DNA of 64,000 nt from DASVTR01 sp033855775 (GTDB taxonomy: Bacteria > Acidobacteriota > Blastocatellia > Pyrinomonadales > Pyrinomonadaceae). The stretch lies in contig JAWVFT010000122.1 in the NCBI GenBank assembly GCA_033855775.1, positions 1-64,000 of the forward strand, given 5' to 3'. A program made the translations under genes and the position numbers. Each line of letters begins with the position of its first letter. Within the stretch, counting starts at the first letter, position 1. Of the stretch, positions 19,063 to 27,928 are shown in pieces. The notes below the pieces were generated by a model. That model had not been told where the DNA came from. It worked only from the letters and a program-made list of their open reading frames with translations, and searched no databases.

Positions 19063-20609
19063 CACGCCAGCGACACGCGCCACAGACTTTGCACGCGCCG
19101 GAGCGAGCGAGACGGGCCGCCCGCCCGCTGCTTCGTCGCGCCTGCGTGTGGCTCATGTGGCTGCTGCTGCTCGTCTGCGCCGGCCCGAACGCGCTCGCCG
19201 TCGGCGAAGACAATCTGCTTTACGGCGTCAGCTTCGCCCCCAACCCCAGAGTCTTTGTCATTGACCAGACAACCGGCCTTGCCACTTCCGCGGGCGCGCT
19301 CTCGTTCGGCTCGGCGGCGGTCGCGCGTCACCCGACGACCGGGATTATTTACTACACAGAGTATGAACTCGACGGAAGCTCTGCGGGGCGCGTGGCGACC
19401 TTTAACCCGACGACCGCGACGAACACGATTATCAACGCCGCGGGCTTCTCCGCGCAGATGGTGCGCCTCGCCTTCAACTCCGCAGGCACGCTCTACTCGA
19501 TGGACGCCGCCAACAGGCTCTTCACCGTCAACACGGCGAACGGCACGTTCACTTTGCTCGGCACAGTCACCGGCTTGCCCTCTGCATCTGGCGGCGGCGA
19601 CATGGCGTTCCCGCCGACCAGCACGACGACGCCATACCTGTTGACCAACGGCAATCTCTACACCGTCAACATCGTCGCGCGCACCTCCACTCTCGTCGGC
19701 GCGACAGGCATCGCCAACCCGACCGGCTTGTGCTTTGCCGAAGACGGCAAACTCTACGCCTCCAACCTCGCCGCTGATTCGACGATTTATACAATCAATC
19801 CCGCGACCGCCGTGAGCACGGCTATCGGCAACGCAGGGATAGACATTGACGACCTGACCGCGACGCCGAAGTTTGCCAACCTGTCCATCGCCAAGGTCGC
19901 CACCGGAACGTTCGCCGTCAATCGCAACGCCGTCTACACGCTGACCGTCACCAACAACGGCCCGCAGTCGGCGAGCGGCCCCATTCTCGTCTCAGACACT
20001 TTGCCGAACGGCCTCGCCTTCGCTTCCTACACGGCTCCGGCTGGCTGGACTTGCAGCGCGGCGAGCGCGGTCGTGACGTGCAGCAATCCGGGGCCGATGG
20101 CCAACGCCGCCACCGCCGCCATTGCCTTGACGGTCGCCGTCACGGCCCCCGCCGCGCCCAACGTCACCAACACGGCCAACGTCTCCGGCAACACCTTCGA
20201 CCAGACGCCCGCCAACGATTCCAGCACGGTGACGACGCCCGTTCTCTACGTCACCATCATCAAGACCGTCAACCCGCCGCCGCCCGGCCCTTACGCTCCC
20301 GGCACGGATTTGACCTACACGATTACCTTCAAGAACGAGGGCAACGTGGACGCCAGAAACTTCGTGGTCTTCGACGACATCCCGCCGCAGGTCTACTTCA
20401 AAGTCGGCTCGCAGACGAGCCCGGCGATGCCGCTCGGAGCCATCACCGGCGTGACTTTGAGTTATGTTGGCGGGACGCCAACGAGCGGCGGCGGCGGCGC
20501 TCCCGCGGGCTACGACGCGCGCATCACGCGCATCACCTGGACATTCAGCGGAGGCAACCTGAAGCCCGGCGTCACGGGCAGCGCGACGTTCATCGCGCGA
20601 ATCAGATAA
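19059..20609 (+). CDS. Exported DUF11 protein with beta-propeller-like N-terminal part
   Basis: A 516-residue protein whose start overlaps the stop of the giant barrel gene by four bases, so the two are translationally coupled. After a basic N-terminus comes a signal segment (WLMWLLLLVCAGPNALA). Residues of about 50-270 contain repeated short motifs (LLYGVSFAPNPRVFVIDQTTG, LAFNSAGTLYSMDAANRL, FAEDGKLYASNL) like six-bladed propeller or DUF4394 repeats. Two DUF11 modules follow (LSIAKVATGTFAVNRNAVY and VTIIKTVNPPPPGPYAPGT). It is probably displayed at the surface together with the barrel protein. A hairpin follows the stop and ends the cluster. Confidence 0.88.
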   Translation: MTRQRHAPQTLHAPERARRAARPLLRRACVWLMWLLLLVCAGPNALAVGEDNLLYGVSFAPNPRVFVIDQTTGLATSAGALSFGSAAVARHPTTGIIYYTEYELDGSSAGRVATFNPTTATNTIINAAGFSAQMVRLAFNSAGTLYSMDAANRLFTVNTANGTFTLLGTVTGLPSASGGGDMAFPPTSTTTPYLLTNGNLYTVNIVARTSTLVGATGIANPTGLCFAEDGKLYASNLAADSTIYTINPATAVSTAIGNAGIDIDDLTATPKFANLSIAKVATGTFAVNRNAVYTLTVTNNGPQSASGPILVSDTLPNGLAFASYTAPAGWTCSAASAVVTCSNPGPMANAATAAIALTVAVTAPAAPNVTNTANVSGNTFDQTPANDSSTVTTPVLYVTIIKTVNPPPPGPYAPGTDLTYTITFKNEGNVDARNFVVFDDIPPQVYFKVGSQTSPAMPLGAITGVTLSYVGGTPTSGGGGAPAGYDARITRITWTFSGGNLKPGVTGSATFIARIR

Positions 20610-20633
20610 GAGCAACGGCAAACAAGTGGACAG

Positions 20634-20686
20634 CAAACGACGAAAGCGTGGCGGCTCAAGATGAGTCGCCACGCTTTCATCGTTTG
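20634..20686 (+). terminator. Hairpin closing the DUF11 cluster
   Basis: Arms of 20 bases at 20634-20653 and 20667-20686 pair with one mismatch around a 13-base loop. No T-run follows, so it may act as a stabilising 3' hairpin or a Rho-assisted terminator rather than a classic intrinsic one. Confidence 0.6.
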
Positions 20687-20805
20687 TCGCCCAGGGCTTA
20701 GCTCTTGACGAAAACGTGGACGAGCGGAGAGGGCTTTAACACACTTTCAAGTTAAGATGGTTGACTTATCGAACGTGAAAGGATTGTGGTCGAAGTCATC
20801 CGCCG

Positions 20806-21939
20806 ATGTCCAATAGCAGCGATTCAAAGCGATTGAGCGAACTGACCGTTGGCGACGCTAAGCGCATTCTGGTTTACGGCATCGCTATCGCGCTGGCAGT
20901 CACGCTCTTTGTGATGCTGGTTGGCAAGGTCATCGTGGCGTTGCTGCTCGGCGTCGTCGCGGGCGTCTACCTGCTGCCGGTGCAGGTCTGGTTGGAGACG
21001 CACTTGCGGCGTCGCGCGGGCAGCGCGTTGATTACCATCGCGTTGATAGTCGTTCCGCTGGTCACGCTGACGGGCTACGCCTGGCACGAACTGTCGAGCT
21101 ATTCAAACGTCGTGCAGCAGAAGCACGAAGCGATTATAGACTCCATCAGCAAGTCGCTCTCGGACATTCTCCCGGCCACGCGCGCGAGCATGAAGGCCGG
21201 GCTGCAAGCGGCCTTTGAGGAAGCCGTCACGCGCTCAGCCGAAGTCATTCAAGACCTGCGACAGAAGAGCGCGCTCCTGCTGGCTTCGCTCTCGCTCTTC
21301 TTCTTCACGGTCTACTACGTGCTGACTCAAAGAGCGCGCATCAGCACTTATCTCAAGGTGCGCGTTCCCGGCGAGTATCATCCGCTCTATGAAAAGTTGG
21401 CGGAGAACATCGGCGGAGCCTTGCGCGGAGCCTTGCGCGCGGTCTTCATAGACCAATCGCTGAAGGCTTTGGTGATTCTGATTCTCAATCTTATTTTCGG
21501 CGTCCCGCTGGCGGTCGTGCTCGGCATCACAACGTTCCTCATCGGCTTCTTTCCGCTCGTCGGCGAGTGGGCCGTCTACATTCCGATAGCGATTTATCTA
21601 TACGTCTTTCGCCACCAGCCCGTCAGCGCGGCCATCTATTTAAGCGTCGGCATTATCATCACGCTCAACTCTTCGCTGCTGCTGCGCCCGAAGCTGGCGA
21701 GTCAGGGCGCGCAACGCTTCAGTTTCTACTGGATGCTGCTCGCGCTGGTGGCGGGCGTCTACGTCTTCGGCATTCCGGGCATCGTGCTCGGCCCGGCCAT
21801 CCTCGGCTTCGTCAAGGCCGTGGCCGACACATTGTTCGGCGACATTCACTACGAGACATCGCTGCTCAAGTCGGAGATTGAAGTCGAGAAGCAGAAGACG
21901 CTTGAGGAAGCGATAGCCCCGCCGTTGAAAGCCAACTGA
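20806..21939 (+). CDS. AI-2E family transporter (PerM-like permease)
   Basis: A 377-residue inner-membrane protein. It has the family layout of two N-terminal membrane helices (LVYGIAIALAVTLFVMLVG, then ALITIALIVVPLVTLTGYAW), a long soluble loop with amphipathic helices (about 95-160), and a C-terminal block of five to six helices. That block includes FGVPLAVVLGITTFLIGFFP and the conserved VFGIPGIVLGPAILGFVKA near the end. Members are linked to export of autoinducer-2 or, in other cases, to sodium/proton antiport, so the substrate here is not known. It is monocistronic between the DUF11 cluster and the kinase gene that converges on it. Confidence 0.9.
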   Translation: MSNSSDSKRLSELTVGDAKRILVYGIAIALAVTLFVMLVGKVIVALLLGVVAGVYLLPVQVWLETHLRRRAGSALITIALIVVPLVTLTGYAWHELSSYSNVVQQKHEAIIDSISKSLSDILPATRASMKAGLQAAFEEAVTRSAEVIQDLRQKSALLLASLSLFFFTVYYVLTQRARISTYLKVRVPGEYHPLYEKLAENIGGALRGALRAVFIDQSLKALVILILNLIFGVPLAVVLGITTFLIGFFPLVGEWAVYIPIAIYLYVFRHQPVSAAIYLSVGIIITLNSSLLLRPKLASQGAQRFSFYWMLLALVAGVYVFGIPGIVLGPAILGFVKAVADTLFGDIHYETSLLKSEIEVEKQKTLEEAIAPPLKAN

Positions 21940-21943
21940 AAAT

Positions 21944-22014
21944 GAGTTGCGACTGAAGACGAGTTATTGAAAACGAGTGCTACCGAAGGCGAGTTGTTGA
22001 AAGCGAGTTGCTAG
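21944..22014. repeat. Short GAGTT-type repeats between converging genes
   Basis: Five units that begin with GAGT follow each other with lengths 17, 14, 16, 14 and 10 bases; typical units are GAGTTATTGAAAAC and GAGTTGTTGAAAGC. They fill the whole gap between the permease gene and the kinase gene, and the last unit overlaps the kinase stop codon. No terminator hairpin is seen. The pattern looks like expanded and decayed short repeats. Confidence 0.6.
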
Positions 22015-23714
22015 GGAGCGCAAATCTTGCACGGATGATAACCCGCATTCTGCGCGGCCACCTTCGAGCGAAAGCCGACCGAGTTGTTCTGTGAGATTTG
22101 CTGCGCCCACTCGCAGTCGCGCAGGTGATAGATGCCGAGCGTGCGATGTCCCGTGAACGGAAGTCCCTGACGCGGCGCCGTTGGCGGCGGCGGCGAAGCA
22201 GCGGGCAAGGCCGGCACGGGCTGAGCTGGCTGAGCGGAACCGGGCGGCGCGTTCCAGAGCCAGAAGGGCAACGGGTTGGATGCGCTCGATGAAGGCGGCA
22301 GCGCGGCAGTATGGCTCGGAGATAGATTGAGGCCCGTCCTAGCATTGCGCGAATCCTGTATCGCGCGGGCCAGCCCGTAGCTCAGGATGATGGCGACCAA
22401 CAGCATCGCCGTCAGGATTAAGGCCGCGCCCTCCGGCACGCCGAACAAAGACCAGAAGCCCAGGGGGAACCAGCGCAGGAAGAAGACCATCCACCAGTAG
22501 GGAACCAACTGCTTCAACAATCTCTTGGAATAGAAAAGGGCGTTGGTTCCGATGTCGTGCGGGTCAGCTGGAGTGTAGACGGCGGGCGGCATCGGTTGTC
22601 CGGCTTGCGCCGTTCCGCTAAAGACGCTTTGCACAGAGCTTGAACCCGGCGATGTCGTCGGTTGACGCTTGGGGCGTCGCCATTGCCAGTTCATTGGCTG
22701 CGGAACGGAGGCGCTGAGGGCCGCGGCTTCCGCCGGGGTGGCTTCTCTGGTGCGACTGGCGACTTCGATGTCGGGCGGCGCGTTCATCCATGCGGGCAGC
22801 TTGCTCTTCCCTTTCCGGCTGACAAGCTCTGTGATGAGGGGCGCGCTCGAAGGGTCGCTGCTCCGCGCCGCCGTCTCTAAAACTTCCGCCAGCTTTTTGT
22901 GCTCAGGGCCAATCTCTTTAATCTTCCTGAAGAGAGCGGAATCGTCGGGCCCCGTAAAATCCGCTTTCGTGAAGATGAGATTTTCGTCGTGATGTTGCGT
23001 CCAGAGTTCGGGTCGCTCGGCCAGCGCGATGAGCGATAGATAGACGACGAGCGCGGAGAAGTTGTCAAGGTTGGCATCGAAGAAGAGAGCGTCTCTAGAC
23101 GGGTGCTGGTAATGCTGGTGGCCCATCTCGCAAGCCTGCCAGCCGCTCATCGCAGGCACGAACATGCCGTCCAAATCCACAAGCCGCAAAGCCCCGCGCT
23201 CGACGATGATGTTGCCGTGCTGCAAGTCGCCATGCGAGACGCCCGCGGCCCGCAGCGACTCAATCAGCCGCAGCCACTCGTCGGCCAGATGCAGCAGCAC
23301 TTCTTTGCGCTTCACCGCTTCATCCAGATACACGTCGAGCGTCGGGCCTTCAATCCACTCCATGGCGAGAATCGGAAAGCGGCGACCGTTGACGAGGATG
23401 CCCTGCGGCTCGTAACCGAAGCCCGCGAGGGCCGGGATGCGTTCGCGGCGCAGGTGTTCGTCAATCAGTTGGTAACGCCGCTCGCGGTCGCCCAGATGGC
23501 CGCGAAAGCAGCGCACGGCAAAGGCTCCGCCGCCCGCCGGCTTCAACTTGTAGACGTAAGCGAATTGGCCTGAGGTGACGAGAGGCATGCCCAAGCGGTC
23601 AACCGCGGGCAAGGTGTCGCGCAGGCGCGGATTGATAAAGCAGAGGGCGGGGCATTGAATCGCTTCGGCAAATTGCCGCGCCGAAGGCCAGTTGGTAGGA
23701 GCGAGGCTTGGCAT
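22011..23714 (-). CDS. Membrane-anchored protein kinase of a TerY-type phosphorylation triad
   Basis: A protein of 567 residues. The N-terminal part (about 40-290) is a protein-kinase-like domain with catalytic loop HGDLQHGNII and metal motif LVDLDG. The usual beta-3 lysine is Arg (FAVRCFRG). After a Pro/Ser-rich linker come two membrane helices (about 415-470). The C-terminus is a Cys-rich module (YHLRDCEW and GYHPCKIC) like the zinc-binding domain of Ada. Kinases of this kind occur with a PP2C phosphatase and a vWA protein, as here: the three genes run in order vWA, phosphatase, kinase. ATG at 23714 is preferred over TTG one codon upstream because AGG precedes it. Substrates are unknown; the vWA partner is the natural candidate. 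Confidence 0.85.
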   Translation of the reverse strand: MPSLAPTNWPSARQFAEAIQCPALCFINPRLRDTLPAVDRLGMPLVTSGQFAYVYKLKPAGGGAFAVRCFRGHLGDRERRYQLIDEHLRRERIPALAGFGYEPQGILVNGRRFPILAMEWIEGPTLDVYLDEAVKRKEVLLHLADEWLRLIESLRAAGVSHGDLQHGNIIVERGALRLVDLDGMFVPAMSGWQACEMGHQHYQHPSRDALFFDANLDNFSALVVYLSLIALAERPELWTQHHDENLIFTKADFTGPDDSALFRKIKEIGPEHKKLAEVLETAARSSDPSSAPLITELVSRKGKSKLPAWMNAPPDIEVASRTREATPAEAAALSASVPQPMNWQWRRPKRQPTTSPGSSSVQSVFSGTAQAGQPMPPAVYTPADPHDIGTNALFYSKRLLKQLVPYWWMVFFLRWFPLGFWSLFGVPEGAALILTAMLLVAIILSYGLARAIQDSRNARTGLNLSPSHTAALPPSSSASNPLPFWLWNAPPGSAQPAQPVPALPAASPPPPTAPRQGLPFTGHRTLGIYHLRDCEWAQQISQNNSVGFRSKVAAQNAGYHPCKICAP

Positions 23715-23751
23715 CAATTACCTGCTGAAAATCTTTCCGCGTAATCCTTCA

Positions 23752-24492
23752 TCAAGCGACGGCGATTCTTAAGATAGCCACATCATCGTCAACCATCCGG
23801 CGCGCTCTCCGCTCCGCCTCGAACAATTGCGTCAACTCCTCATTCTGAGCAGCCGCCAGCAAAAAATCAAATCGCTCGCGCAAACTGTCTCCCTGAGCGA
23901 CGAGCCGCAGATACCAGGCGGACGCCGCATCCGTCAGCAGCAGAAAAATATCGCCCCGCTCGACGGAGCCTTCAGCGACGATTGCGCGGGAGAGAGCCGC
24001 CTGCATCAACGCGCTTGACGGAACGAGAACGGGCGTCGCCGTGAAGCTCTGATAATCGGAGAGCGGCAGGGCTTTGAGAATCGCGCCCGCGCGCAGTTGG
24101 ATGAGACATGAATCGCCGAGAGCAAGGGAGCGCCAGCGAACCGCGCCCCGCGCGCCTGAGTCGAACTGCAAGCCGACGAAGGCCGCGAACGAGCCTCTGC
24201 GCGCCTTCTCCTCCGCATACCATGAAAGCTCGCGCCCTTGCCAACTCGCTTGCAGCCACGCGCCCTGCGCCGCGACCCACCCGCGAAACGTCTCGACCGA
24301 AAGCGACGGCGGCTCGTCCGACACCCAACGCTCGGCCAGTCGCCGCGCCCATGTTTGCGAGTCGAAAGCTTCGGTCGCTCCGTCCGCGACGGCGAACCGC
24401 AGAGCGTTCAAGTTAACGCCGATGGCGTCTTCACACTCCGACACGTCCGTCCCGCTCTTCGGCAGGAGAAACTGCTGCACGTCCAAGTTCAT
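23752..24492 (-). CDS. PP2C-type (PPM) protein phosphatase of the triad
   Basis: A 246-residue cytosolic protein with the metal-binding layout of PPM phosphatases. An acidic residue occurs in the opening strand (SECEDAIGVN), followed by the ADGATE motif at about residue 36. The C-terminal segments LLLTDAASAW and VDDDVAILRIA hold the remaining metal aspartates. It should dephosphorylate Ser/Thr residues modified by the adjacent kinase. It lies 37 bases upstream of the kinase gene and 67 bases downstream of the vWA gene, all on one strand, so the three very likely form an operon. The protein is short for the family, and its middle part is divergent. Confidence 0.85.
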   Translation of the reverse strand: MNLDVQQFLLPKSGTDVSECEDAIGVNLNALRFAVADGATEAFDSQTWARRLAERWVSDEPPSLSVETFRGWVAAQGAWLQASWQGRELSWYAEEKARRGSFAAFVGLQFDSGARGAVRWRSLALGDSCLIQLRAGAILKALPLSDYQSFTATPVLVPSSALMQAALSRAIVAEGSVERGDIFLLLTDAASAWYLRLVAQGDSLRERFDFLLAAAQNEELTQLFEAERRARRMVDDDVAILRIAVA

Positions 24493-24559
24493 AACGACCG
24501 TGAGATGAAGAAGTCGCTGGCGCGAAGTCGTCGCGTCAAGGTGTCGCCGCGTCGCTCGT

Positions 24560-25423
24560 TCATCGTTCCTGTTCTTCCATCCAGATGTGCGGGGTCATGC
24601 CGGTCAGGCTCGTGCCGATTTCGTAGAACTGGACGACGGATGAAGGGTCTGCGTTGAAGACGAAGCCGCGCGAGCCTTCGACGGCGTTGACGCCGAGTTG
24701 TTTGGCGGCGGCCAGAAAGTTGACGGGCAGCAGGCTTGAGACTTGAAAGAGCGTGCGCGCGAATCCGTCCGGCAGTTTCGAGTTGCCGGTCGGATAGTCA
24801 ATCTTCGATGAGCGCCGCGAAGAGACGTGGCAGTTGAAGATGAGAACTTGCCCGTCGTCGGTGCCGAGCGACATCATCTCCTGACCGAGCGCGGTCGGGT
24901 CGCCGTCGCCCGATTCGCCGTCGGTCAGATGCAGGACGGTCGGCGGAAAGCCTTGCGGGTGCGCGGCCAGCCATTGGTCTATGACGACTCTGGCCTGCGT
25001 GAACGCCTGACACATCGGCGTGCCTCCGTCGGCCAAAGGATAGAGCCAGACCGGAAAGCGCACGGGCATCTCGATGATGCCGCCCATGCCGTCCGGCACG
25101 CTCTTGAGCCTCGTCTCGACACGCAAAGGATATTCGGCTATCTCTGAGATGGGCGCGAGCGAGCGGTTGGCGAGCGCGCCGCCGAGGGCCGGGCCGACCG
25201 TGCGGCCATAGCCGATGACGGAGACATAATAATAGTTGCGCACCTCTTCGGTCTTGGTGCAGCGAATGACCAAATCATGCAGCGTGTGATTCACTACGTC
25301 GGCCACGAAGTCTGCCTTGCGCACGACTTCATCGCCGCCGAACGGGTCGGCCATAGAGCCTGATTGGTCGAGCAACAGTATGAGACAGGTTGGATTGGCG
25401 CGCGTGATTTGAGCTGAGTACAA
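24560..25423 (-). CDS. TerY-like von Willebrand factor A domain protein
   Basis: A protein of 287 residues from the TTG start at 25423, which has GGAGG ten bases upstream. A frame extension of 54 residues to ATG 25585 is possible but looks unnatural. The vWA domain begins at once (ANPTCLILLLDQSGSMADPFGG) with an intact MIDAS motif DQSGS. It includes the supporting LHLTDGESGDGDP segment, and the C-terminal part has SRGFVFNADPSSVVQFYEIG. Proteins of this type act as metal-dependent scaffolds in TerY phosphorylation triads with a PP2C phosphatase and a kinase. It is the first gene of that operon here. No other ter gene is in the window. Confidence 0.85.
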   Translation of the reverse strand: MYSAQITRANPTCLILLLDQSGSMADPFGGDEVVRKADFVADVVNHTLHDLVIRCTKTEEVRNYYYVSVIGYGRTVGPALGGALANRSLAPISEIAEYPLRVETRLKSVPDGMGGIIEMPVRFPVWLYPLADGGTPMCQAFTQARVVIDQWLAAHPQGFPPTVLHLTDGESGDGDPTALGQEMMSLGTDDGQVLIFNCHVSSRRSSKIDYPTGNSKLPDGFARTLFQVSSLLPVNFLAAAKQLGVNAVEGSRGFVFNADPSSVVQFYEIGTSLTGMTPHIWMEEQER

Positions 25424-25735
25424 AAGCCTTTGGCCTCCGGTTCGAGAACGGTGACTCTTCAGTCCCGTGGATGAGAATAAGGTGAAGCGTTGCAGGATGG
25501 CAACAGCCGTGCGACATGCGCCCCAGGTAGTTTGCGTCAAACCCGCGCGCCGCGCGTCGCTTACCGAATATTCCCGAATAATCATTGACTACGGGGCGGC
25601 GGCTGTCATATTGTCCAAAGACTTCGAAATCGGAACCGGCAGGCTTCAGGGACGCGCGACACGTCCGCTTGCTTTCGGTCTTCGGCTGTCGCTCTCTTGT
25701 TGGCTCTCAGGATTCTGCTGGAAAGGCGGCTCAGG

Positions 25736-25978
25736 ATGGGGACTAAACCGATGGTCTTTCCGCTCGATGGCAGCGGCAGGTTGTACGCTCTCTACGACGA
25801 GAGCGACGAGCAGATTTGTACGGGTTCGCGGGAGACTTGCTATCGCCTGCTGGCTTTGATGTTGAGAGCGAAGAAGCCTTCGCTTGAGATGGCCGCGCAC
25901 GCCGCCACCGCGAGCGCAACGGACGGGCGTGAGCAGGCTTTTCAAGTGGCTGCTGCGAGCGGGTCGCTGCTGAAGTAA
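25736..25978 (+). CDS. Small hypothetical protein
   Basis: An 80-residue protein that opens with a beta-rich stretch (MVFPLDGSGRLYALYDESDEQ) and continues with an Ala-rich helix. I do not recognise it. A start at 25736 has GGCTCAGG directly upstream; a longer frame exists but lacks a better site. It is divergent from the vWA gene (the 312-base gap at 25424-25735 holds no other feature I can support) and converges on the HIT gene. It could be a real small gene or a chance frame. Confidence 0.45.
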   Translation: MGTKPMVFPLDGSGRLYALYDESDEQICTGSRETCYRLLALMLRAKKPSLEMAAHAATASATDGREQAFQVAAASGSLLK

Positions 25979-26024
25979 TAAACACCAACAGACAACCGAG
26001 CATCGCCCCCGCGCCCGCCCATGT

Positions 26025-26375
26025 CTAACCCGGCGGCCAATTCATCGCGCGCCCGCCGAGCACATGCACATGCAGGTGAAAGACCGATTGGCCGACGCCT
26101 TCGCCCGTGTTGATGAGCGTGCGATAGCCGCTCTCCGAGAGGCCGCCGTCGTTGGCGACGCGGGCCGCGACGCGCAGCAGATGTCCGAGCGTGGCTTCGT
26201 CCCTCTGGCCCGCATCGTCGAGCGAGTCCATGTGCTCGCGCGGGATGACCAGCACGTGCACGGGCGCCTGCGGGTTGGTGTCACGAAAGGCAAGGCACCG
26301 TTCGTCCTGGTGCACGATGTCTGCGGGAACCTCGCCCGCGACAATCCGGCAAAAGAGGCAATCTTGTTCAGCCAT
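26025..26375 (-). CDS. HIT family protein (HINT-type nucleotide hydrolase)
   Basis: A protein of 116 residues, the usual size of bacterial HINT proteins. It has the opening CLFCRIVAGEVPA with the zinc-type CxxC, the strand PVHVLVIPREHMDS, and the histidine triad HLHVHVLGG near residue 99. The enzymes hydrolyse purine nucleoside phosphoramidates and related adenylylated compounds in the cytosol, and the central His is the nucleophile. It follows murA on the same strand after 90 bases and may be part of the same transcript. All catalytic histidines are present. Confidence 0.95.
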   Translation of the reverse strand: MAEQDCLFCRIVAGEVPADIVHQDERCLAFRDTNPQAPVHVLVIPREHMDSLDDAGQRDEATLGHLLRVAARVANDGGLSESGYRTLINTGEGVGQSVFHLHVHVLGGRAMNWPPG

Positions 26376-26465
26376 ATGGATTCAACGACAATTTTAAGTT
26401 GCGACGAGCGACGAGTGATGAATTACGGACGAGCGCGTAAACAATAGCTGTTTTCTCGTCGCTTG

Positions 26466-27776
26466 TCACTTGCCATTTGTCATCGCCTCCAAAGGGCCTG
26501 TGACGGAATCCTTCAGCCGCTCAATCTCCGCCCCGATGCCGCGCAGCTTCGCCTCAATCTTTTCATAGCCTCTGTCGATGTGATAGACGCGCTCGATAAT
26601 CGTCTCGCCCTGCGCGGCGAGGCCCGCCAGCACGAGCGAAGCCGAAGCCCGCAGGTCTGAAGCCTGCACGCGCGCTCCCGTCAATTCGCCCGGCCCTTCA
26701 ATCGTCGCCGTGTGGCCTTCAATCTGCACGCGCGCTCCCATGCGCTGTATCTCCGAAGCATGCATGAAGCGATTTTCGAAGATGGTTTCCGTGATGACGG
26801 AGCGGCCGGCGGCCTGCGTCATCAAGGCCATCACCTGAGCCTGCATGTCCGTCGGGAAACCGGGATGCGGCGCGGTCGTCACATCGCAAGCCTTCAAGCC
26901 GCCGCTCGCACGGCTCACGCGCAGCGTGCTCTGATTCACTTCCTCAATCTCCACGCCCGCCTCCCGCAGCTTTGAAATCACCGCGGACAGATGTTCCGGG
27001 TGACAGTCTCTGACTTCCAACTCGCCCCGCGTTATCGCGGCGGCGACGATGAAGGTGCCTGTCTCGATGCGGTCCGGAATAATCGTGTGCTCCGCGCCGC
27101 CGAGAGCTTCGACGCCTTCAATCTCAATCAAGGGCGTTCCGGCTCCGCGCACGCGCGCTCCCATCTTGTTTAAGAGTTCGGCGAGGTCTTCGATTTCGGG
27201 TTCGCAGGCGGCGTTGCGCAAAGTCGTCCGGCCTTCGGCAAGGGTCGCCGCCATCATCAAATTTTCCGTGCCGGTGACGGTCACTTTCTCAAAGTTGACA
27301 TCGCCGCCGCGCAGTCGTCCCGGTTGCGGAGCGCGGGCCACGACATCGCCGGATTCGAGTCCGACCTGCGCGCCCAGATGTTGAAAGCCCGCGAGGTGCA
27401 GGTCAATCGGGCGCGTGCCGATGGCGCAGCCGCCCGGCAGAGAGACGCGCGCCTTCCCGAACCGCGCGAGCAGCGGCCCCAAAGCCAGGACCGAAGCCCG
27501 CATCGTCTTCACCAGTTCGTAAGGCGCTTCCAATAGCTCTATGTGGCGAGCCGTAATCTTGTGCGTCCGTAGCTCCGGCGTCAACACGGTCGCGCCGACA
27601 TCTTCCAGCAGGCGACGCTGCGTGATGATGTCGCGCACGTAGGGAATATTGTGCAGCGTGACCGTCTCAGCCGTCAGCAGCGCGGCGGCCATGCAGGGCA
27701 ATGCCGAATTTTTCGCGCCGCTCACGCTCACGCGGCCACGCAGGGGCCGCCCGCCAACTATCCGAAACTTATCCAT
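26466..27776 (-). CDS. murA: UDP-N-acetylglucosamine 1-carboxyvinyltransferase
   Basis: A 436-residue cytosolic enzyme that transfers enolpyruvate from PEP to UDP-GlcNAc, the first committed step of peptidoglycan synthesis (EC 2.5.1.7). The N-terminus shows the family opening GGRPLRGRVSVSGAKNSALP. The catalytic cysteine is Cys117 in GGCAIGTRPIDLH, so the enzyme should be sensitive to fosfomycin. Later family motifs include GTENLMMAATLAEG, DRIETGTFIVAAA and the segment EIQRMGARV. Length matches the family. It lies downstream of prmC on the same strand; the two genes are often neighbours in bacteria, near prfA, which is not in this window. Confidence 0.97.
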   Translation of the reverse strand: MDKFRIVGGRPLRGRVSVSGAKNSALPCMAAALLTAETVTLHNIPYVRDIITQRRLLEDVGATVLTPELRTHKITARHIELLEAPYELVKTMRASVLALGPLLARFGKARVSLPGGCAIGTRPIDLHLAGFQHLGAQVGLESGDVVARAPQPGRLRGGDVNFEKVTVTGTENLMMAATLAEGRTTLRNAACEPEIEDLAELLNKMGARVRGAGTPLIEIEGVEALGGAEHTIIPDRIETGTFIVAAAITRGELEVRDCHPEHLSAVISKLREAGVEIEEVNQSTLRVSRASGGLKACDVTTAPHPGFPTDMQAQVMALMTQAAGRSVITETIFENRFMHASEIQRMGARVQIEGHTATIEGPGELTGARVQASDLRASASLVLAGLAAQGETIIERVYHIDRGYEKIEAKLRGIGAEIERLKDSVTGPLEAMTNGK

Positions 27777-27928
27777 AGGCGACAGATTAAAGTAAAAACG
27801 TCAAAGGTAAAAGGCGATAAGGAGGAACGAAGCTCTCTGTCCAAAGTCAAAAAAGTTTCTGCGACATCGGACGCTGAGCTTTCAACTGACGACGGCTCTC
27901 TCTTCCTACTTTCAACGACTCACCCTTC

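Noticed and set aside
22011..25423. Tellurite resistance locus
   Set aside because: The vWA, phosphatase and kinase genes match TerY triads, but no terC, terD, terB or terZ-like gene is in the window.
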